Source: Gracilimonas sp040882225
GTDB lineage: Bacteria > Bacteroidota > Rhodothermia > Balneolales > Balneolaceae
Direction: 5' to 3'
Assembly (NCBI GenBank): GCA_040882225.1
Contig: JBBEBR010000014.1
Span: forward strand, 434,001-498,000
Length of the DNA stretch: 64,000 nucleotides
In this document: one piece after another, positions 61,530-64,000 of the stretch
Layout of the letters: each line of letters begins with the position of its first letter
Numbering within the stretch: position 1 is the stretch's first letter
The notes under the pieces: model-generated
Databases searched by the model: none
What the model was told of the DNA's origin: nothing
What the model saw: only the letters and a program-made list of their open reading frames with translations
Position numbers and translations under genes: made by a program

Positions 61530-62753
61530 ATGAAATTCGATACAAAAAAATCATTATTCATTTTACTGTTCTTCGCTATAGGTATTACTTCTTGTAGGGA
61601 AGGAAATAGCATCTATAATCCTGAATATGAGCCAAGTAAAGCAGATCCAGTCATAACTTCCATCACACCAGAGGATGGATATCTGTCGGGTATAGATTCA
61701 ATAATAGTACATGGGGAGAATTTCTCTGACGATGTCGATGAAATGACGATCAGTTTCGATGGCCAAACTGGTACTATCCTTAGCGCTACCCCCACAAAAT
61801 TAGGTGTGAGGCCGGCTCAGATAATAGGCGATGAGATAGAAGTTCGAGTATCTTCTCGTGGAGCTATTAATTTCAGTAATACAGTTACTTACAAGCTTGA
61901 AGGAGCTATAAATTCTATTCCTGGATATAACCAAACGCATAACTCTACAGGTATTACTCGCAATGCAGATGGTGATATCATTTTTAGCCTTCAAAATGAA
62001 AGTGGTGCAAACCAAGGTATAAAGGTTTGGAGGGTTAATAATGATGTAGAAGATTATTTACCGTCAAGTAGTAATTGGGTTGCTATGAAAATTGGGCCGG
62101 ATGGTCTTTTATATGCTGTTAGAGGAATTTATGCTGTGTATCGCGAAAACAATGGAGGAATAGATAATAGTCCTTATGCTATTGGAGATCCTTCTGAGAG
62201 TTACCGAAACTTAGATTTTGGAGTGGGCAATTATTTGTGGGTTGTTGGGGATAATGAAGACATTATTCGTGCAGATATTTCAGACGGGTCTATTGAAAGA
62301 TTTGGAGGTTCTGAAGAAGTGTATTCAGCTAATTTAAGAGCAGTACGTTATTATAATGACCAGCTTTTTGTAGCGGGTTCATTTGAGGGCACAGATGGAA
62401 CTACACAGCAAATTTGGTCTTTTGATGTTAATGATAATTCCCTCAGTGCTCCACAACACATATTTACGATAGAGGAAGAATCAGGTGAAACCATGCAGAT
62501 TTTGGAAATTACATTTGATGAAGATGGTATAATGTATTTGGGTTCTACTATAGGGTCAGGAATATACACTTGGAGTGAGGAAGAAGGGTTTAATGAAATG
62601 TATCCCGGTCTTATCAAAGCGTCAGGCTTTTCTTTTACATGGCTGGATAATTTTTTAGTTGCGAGTATTACCAATAATGGAGAAAATACTCGGCATCCAA
62701 CTAAAATAGATATCCGAAAAGAAGGAGCTCCTTATTTAGGTATCACCAATTAA
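61530..62753 (+). CDS. Lipoprotein with IPT/TIG domain and beta-propeller
   Basis: 407 residues from ATG 61530 (TTG nine bases earlier is in frame). The signal peptide ends in GITSC, lipid-anchored C22. Residues 40-125 are an IPT/TIG domain (PVITSITPEDGYLSGIDSIIVHG in parts, ENFSDDVDEM, VRVSSRGAINFS). The rest looks like a beta-propeller with repeated blades such as ITRNADGDIIFSL, MKIGPDGLLYAV, ITFDEDGIMYLGS. IPT-domain lipoproteins commonly partner SusC-like receptors in Bacteroidota as surface ligand binders. It lies 12 bases after the PorV-like gene. Confidence 0.83.
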   Translation: MKFDTKKSLFILLFFAIGITSCREGNSIYNPEYEPSKADPVITSITPEDGYLSGIDSIIVHGENFSDDVDEMTISFDGQTGTILSATPTKLGVRPAQIIGDEIEVRVSSRGAINFSNTVTYKLEGAINSIPGYNQTHNSTGITRNADGDIIFSLQNESGANQGIKVWRVNNDVEDYLPSSSNWVAMKIGPDGLLYAVRGIYAVYRENNGGIDNSPYAIGDPSESYRNLDFGVGNYLWVVGDNEDIIRADISDGSIERFGGSEEVYSANLRAVRYYNDQLFVAGSFEGTDGTTQQIWSFDVNDNSLSAPQHIFTIEEESGETMQILEITFDEDGIMYLGSTIGSGIYTWSEEEGFNEMYPGLIKASGFSFTWLDNFLVASITNNGENTRHPTKIDIRKEGAPYLGITN

Positions 62754-62816
62754 ACTAAAACCATAAAATCAAAACAAGAAAAATTAACCTTAATTTTAAT
62801 TTATAATCATAACATT

Positions 62817-64000
62817 ATGAAAAAATCTTTACTAATAATACTGGCAATGGTCATGGTACCATTGTTTGCACAAGCTCAAGATGGAGAATGGACGCGAGTA
62901 GGTATATTTCCCGCGGACAGCTCTTTGTATGGTGCTTCCCATGGTATAGCAGTTGATGGAGAAGGAAAAATATGGACCGCAGATTTTTATCAAACCGGCT
63001 CCTTATTACCTGACAGTTCCGAAGCTGTTGTTGATGTTCGGGTTTTTAACCCGGATGGCACTGAAGCTGATTTTTCACCAGTTCAGCAAGTTACTATCAA
63101 TGATGTGCAGACTATCTTCAAGCAAGGCCGTGGTATGAGAGCCGACGCTGATGGTAACATCTTATATGCAGATGGTGCTACTTTGATTCGTATAAATCAC
63201 CAAACTGGTGAAGGTATGAATAGAGTATTTCCTGGTATTGGATCATTAACAACTCCAGCAGTTGATGCTGCAGGAAATGTGTATGTATCCGCAGTACTGC
63301 CTGGTAATCCTATCAAACAATATTCAGCAGATATGGATACTACCGATGCAAACGGTGAGGTTGTTATAGATGAAGTGCCGGGATACGGAAGAACTTTTGA
63401 AGTATCTAAAGATGGTAATACTGTCTATGCTCCTCGTTACGATCTGTATAAACTTCTGGTTTACAATCGTACGGACTTAACTCCATTTGGCGCAGCTGAT
63501 ACCGTGCTTGAAGGAGCTAACATAGAGTCTATAGCCCTCGATCCTCATAGCCAAGATGTCTGGGTAAGCGCATATACCGACATTGCTCCTGATAGTGCCC
63601 GAAATGAGTTATTCGCTTTGGATACTTGGTATGGATATGATACCGAAACTTGGGAACAGGTTGATAGTGTAGCTTGGGTTCATGATGAAGATGAAGTTAC
63701 GGCAACACAACCTCCAAGAGGTATGGCCTTCAGTAACGATGCTAATACTATTTATCTAGCTAAGTGGAGAAATAATGTAAATCTTCTTCATCCTATTCAG
63801 TCGTTTACAAGAAATACTCCTGTAAGCAATGAAAGAGAAGTTGCTACACTTCCAGAAGGTTATTCTTTGGAACAAAATTATCCAAACCCTTTCAACCCTA
63901 CTACTAATATTAATTATACAATTAAAGAAGCTGGCAATGTTAGCTTGAAAGTATATGATATTACAGGGCGGGAAGTAGTTTCATTAGTGAATAATGAACG
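62817..64000 (+). CDS. Secreted beta-propeller protein with T9SS tail (3' end outside window)
   Basis: About 394 residues visible, open at the right edge. Signal peptide MKKSLLIILAMVMVPLFAQAQ. The body is a NHL/SMP-30-like propeller: GIAVDGEGKIWTADF, MRADADGNILYADG, VDAAGNVYVS, IALDPHSQDVWVSA, GMAFSNDANTIYLA. It then enters a T9SS type A tail, LEQNYPNPFNPTTNINYT and VSLKVYDITGREVVSLV, cut before the final strands. Start ATG 62817 lies 63 bases after the lipoprotein gene. Likely a secreted partner of the upstream TonB receptor; ligand unknown. Confidence 0.88.
   Translation, partial: MKKSLLIILAMVMVPLFAQAQDGEWTRVGIFPADSSLYGASHGIAVDGEGKIWTADFYQTGSLLPDSSEAVVDVRVFNPDGTEADFSPVQQVTINDVQTIFKQGRGMRADADGNILYADGATLIRINHQTGEGMNRVFPGIGSLTTPAVDAAGNVYVSAVLPGNPIKQYSADMDTTDANGEVVIDEVPGYGRTFEVSKDGNTVYAPRYDLYKLLVYNRTDLTPFGAADTVLEGANIESIALDPHSQDVWVSAYTDIAPDSARNELFALDTWYGYDTETWEQVDSVAWVHDEDEVTATQPPRGMAFSNDANTIYLAKWRNNVNLLHPIQSFTRNTPVSNEREVATLPEGYSLEQNYPNPFNPTTNINYTIKEAGNVSLKVYDITGREVVSLVNNE

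Noticed and set aside
1..64000. CRISPR array, prophage, insertion sequence, rRNA
   Set aside because: No spaced repeats of 25-40 bases, no transposase or phage proteins, no rRNA sequence seen on either strand.

Overview
The window looks like a chromosomal segment of a member of the Bacteroidota/FCB group, most likely the Balneolota/Rhodothermota branch. The grounds are secretion tails of the 'QNYPNPFNPTT' kind on secreted proteins, a 2421-residue SprA, a PorV/PorQ-like protein, a SusC-like TonB receptor, a type III glutamine synthetase, DUF3467 and DUF4290-like proteins, and upstream boxes matching the Bacteroidota promoter element TAnnTTTG. Most of it is ordinary core genome. I see no rRNA, tRNA, CRISPR array, transposase or prophage. 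The taxonomic call is an inference from these features.

Layout. 1-7 kb: transketolase 3' end, a SpoIIE-type phosphatase, adenosine deaminase, DNA polymerase I, adenylosuccinate lyase. 7-21 kb: a menaquinone locus on the minus strand in two blocks (menA-menC-menE and menF-menD-menH-menB-GNAT), separated by plus-strand genes (type III glutamine synthetase, a T9SS-sorted protein, CsaA-like, DUF2141, a small membrane protein). 21-26 kb: a HepT/MntA toxin-antitoxin pair, a short DUF4290-like protein, a cysteine synthase/CBS-family enzyme, DUF3467, and two LptF/LptG permeases divergent from sprA. 26-36 kb: sprA, lnt, rsmI. 36-46 kb: VOC protein, propeller lipoprotein, a small membrane protein, an LCIB-type carbonic anhydrase candidate, DEAD-box helicase, hisI, folE-cysS-yidD, a Dabb-Smr pair and an acetyltransferase. 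46-54 kb: a membrane-anchored MutS-family ATPase and a sigma/anti-sigma/DUF4097/DUF4097 module followed by a DUF5916 outer-membrane protein. 54-64 kb: Bax inhibitor-1 protein, then a run of five tightly spaced envelope genes (TonB receptor, large secreted protein, PorV-like, IPT/TIG lipoprotein, propeller protein with T9SS tail), the last cut by the window edge.

How the genes work together. The menaquinone set covers MenF, D, H, C, E, B and A, so only DHNA-CoA thioesterase and the final methyltransferase are missing here. SprA (T9SS translocon), the PorV-like protein and three proteins with T9SS-like tails point to active type IX secretion; LptF/LptG and Lnt serve envelope biogenesis. The less ordinary parts are the five-gene envelope operon at the right end, the sigma/DUF4097 module, the LCIB-like protein, the HepT/MntA pair, and a family of structured intergenic repeats (41.1-41.4 kb and 48.0-48.1 kb) that includes a tandem duplication with a compensatory base-pair change in its hairpin.
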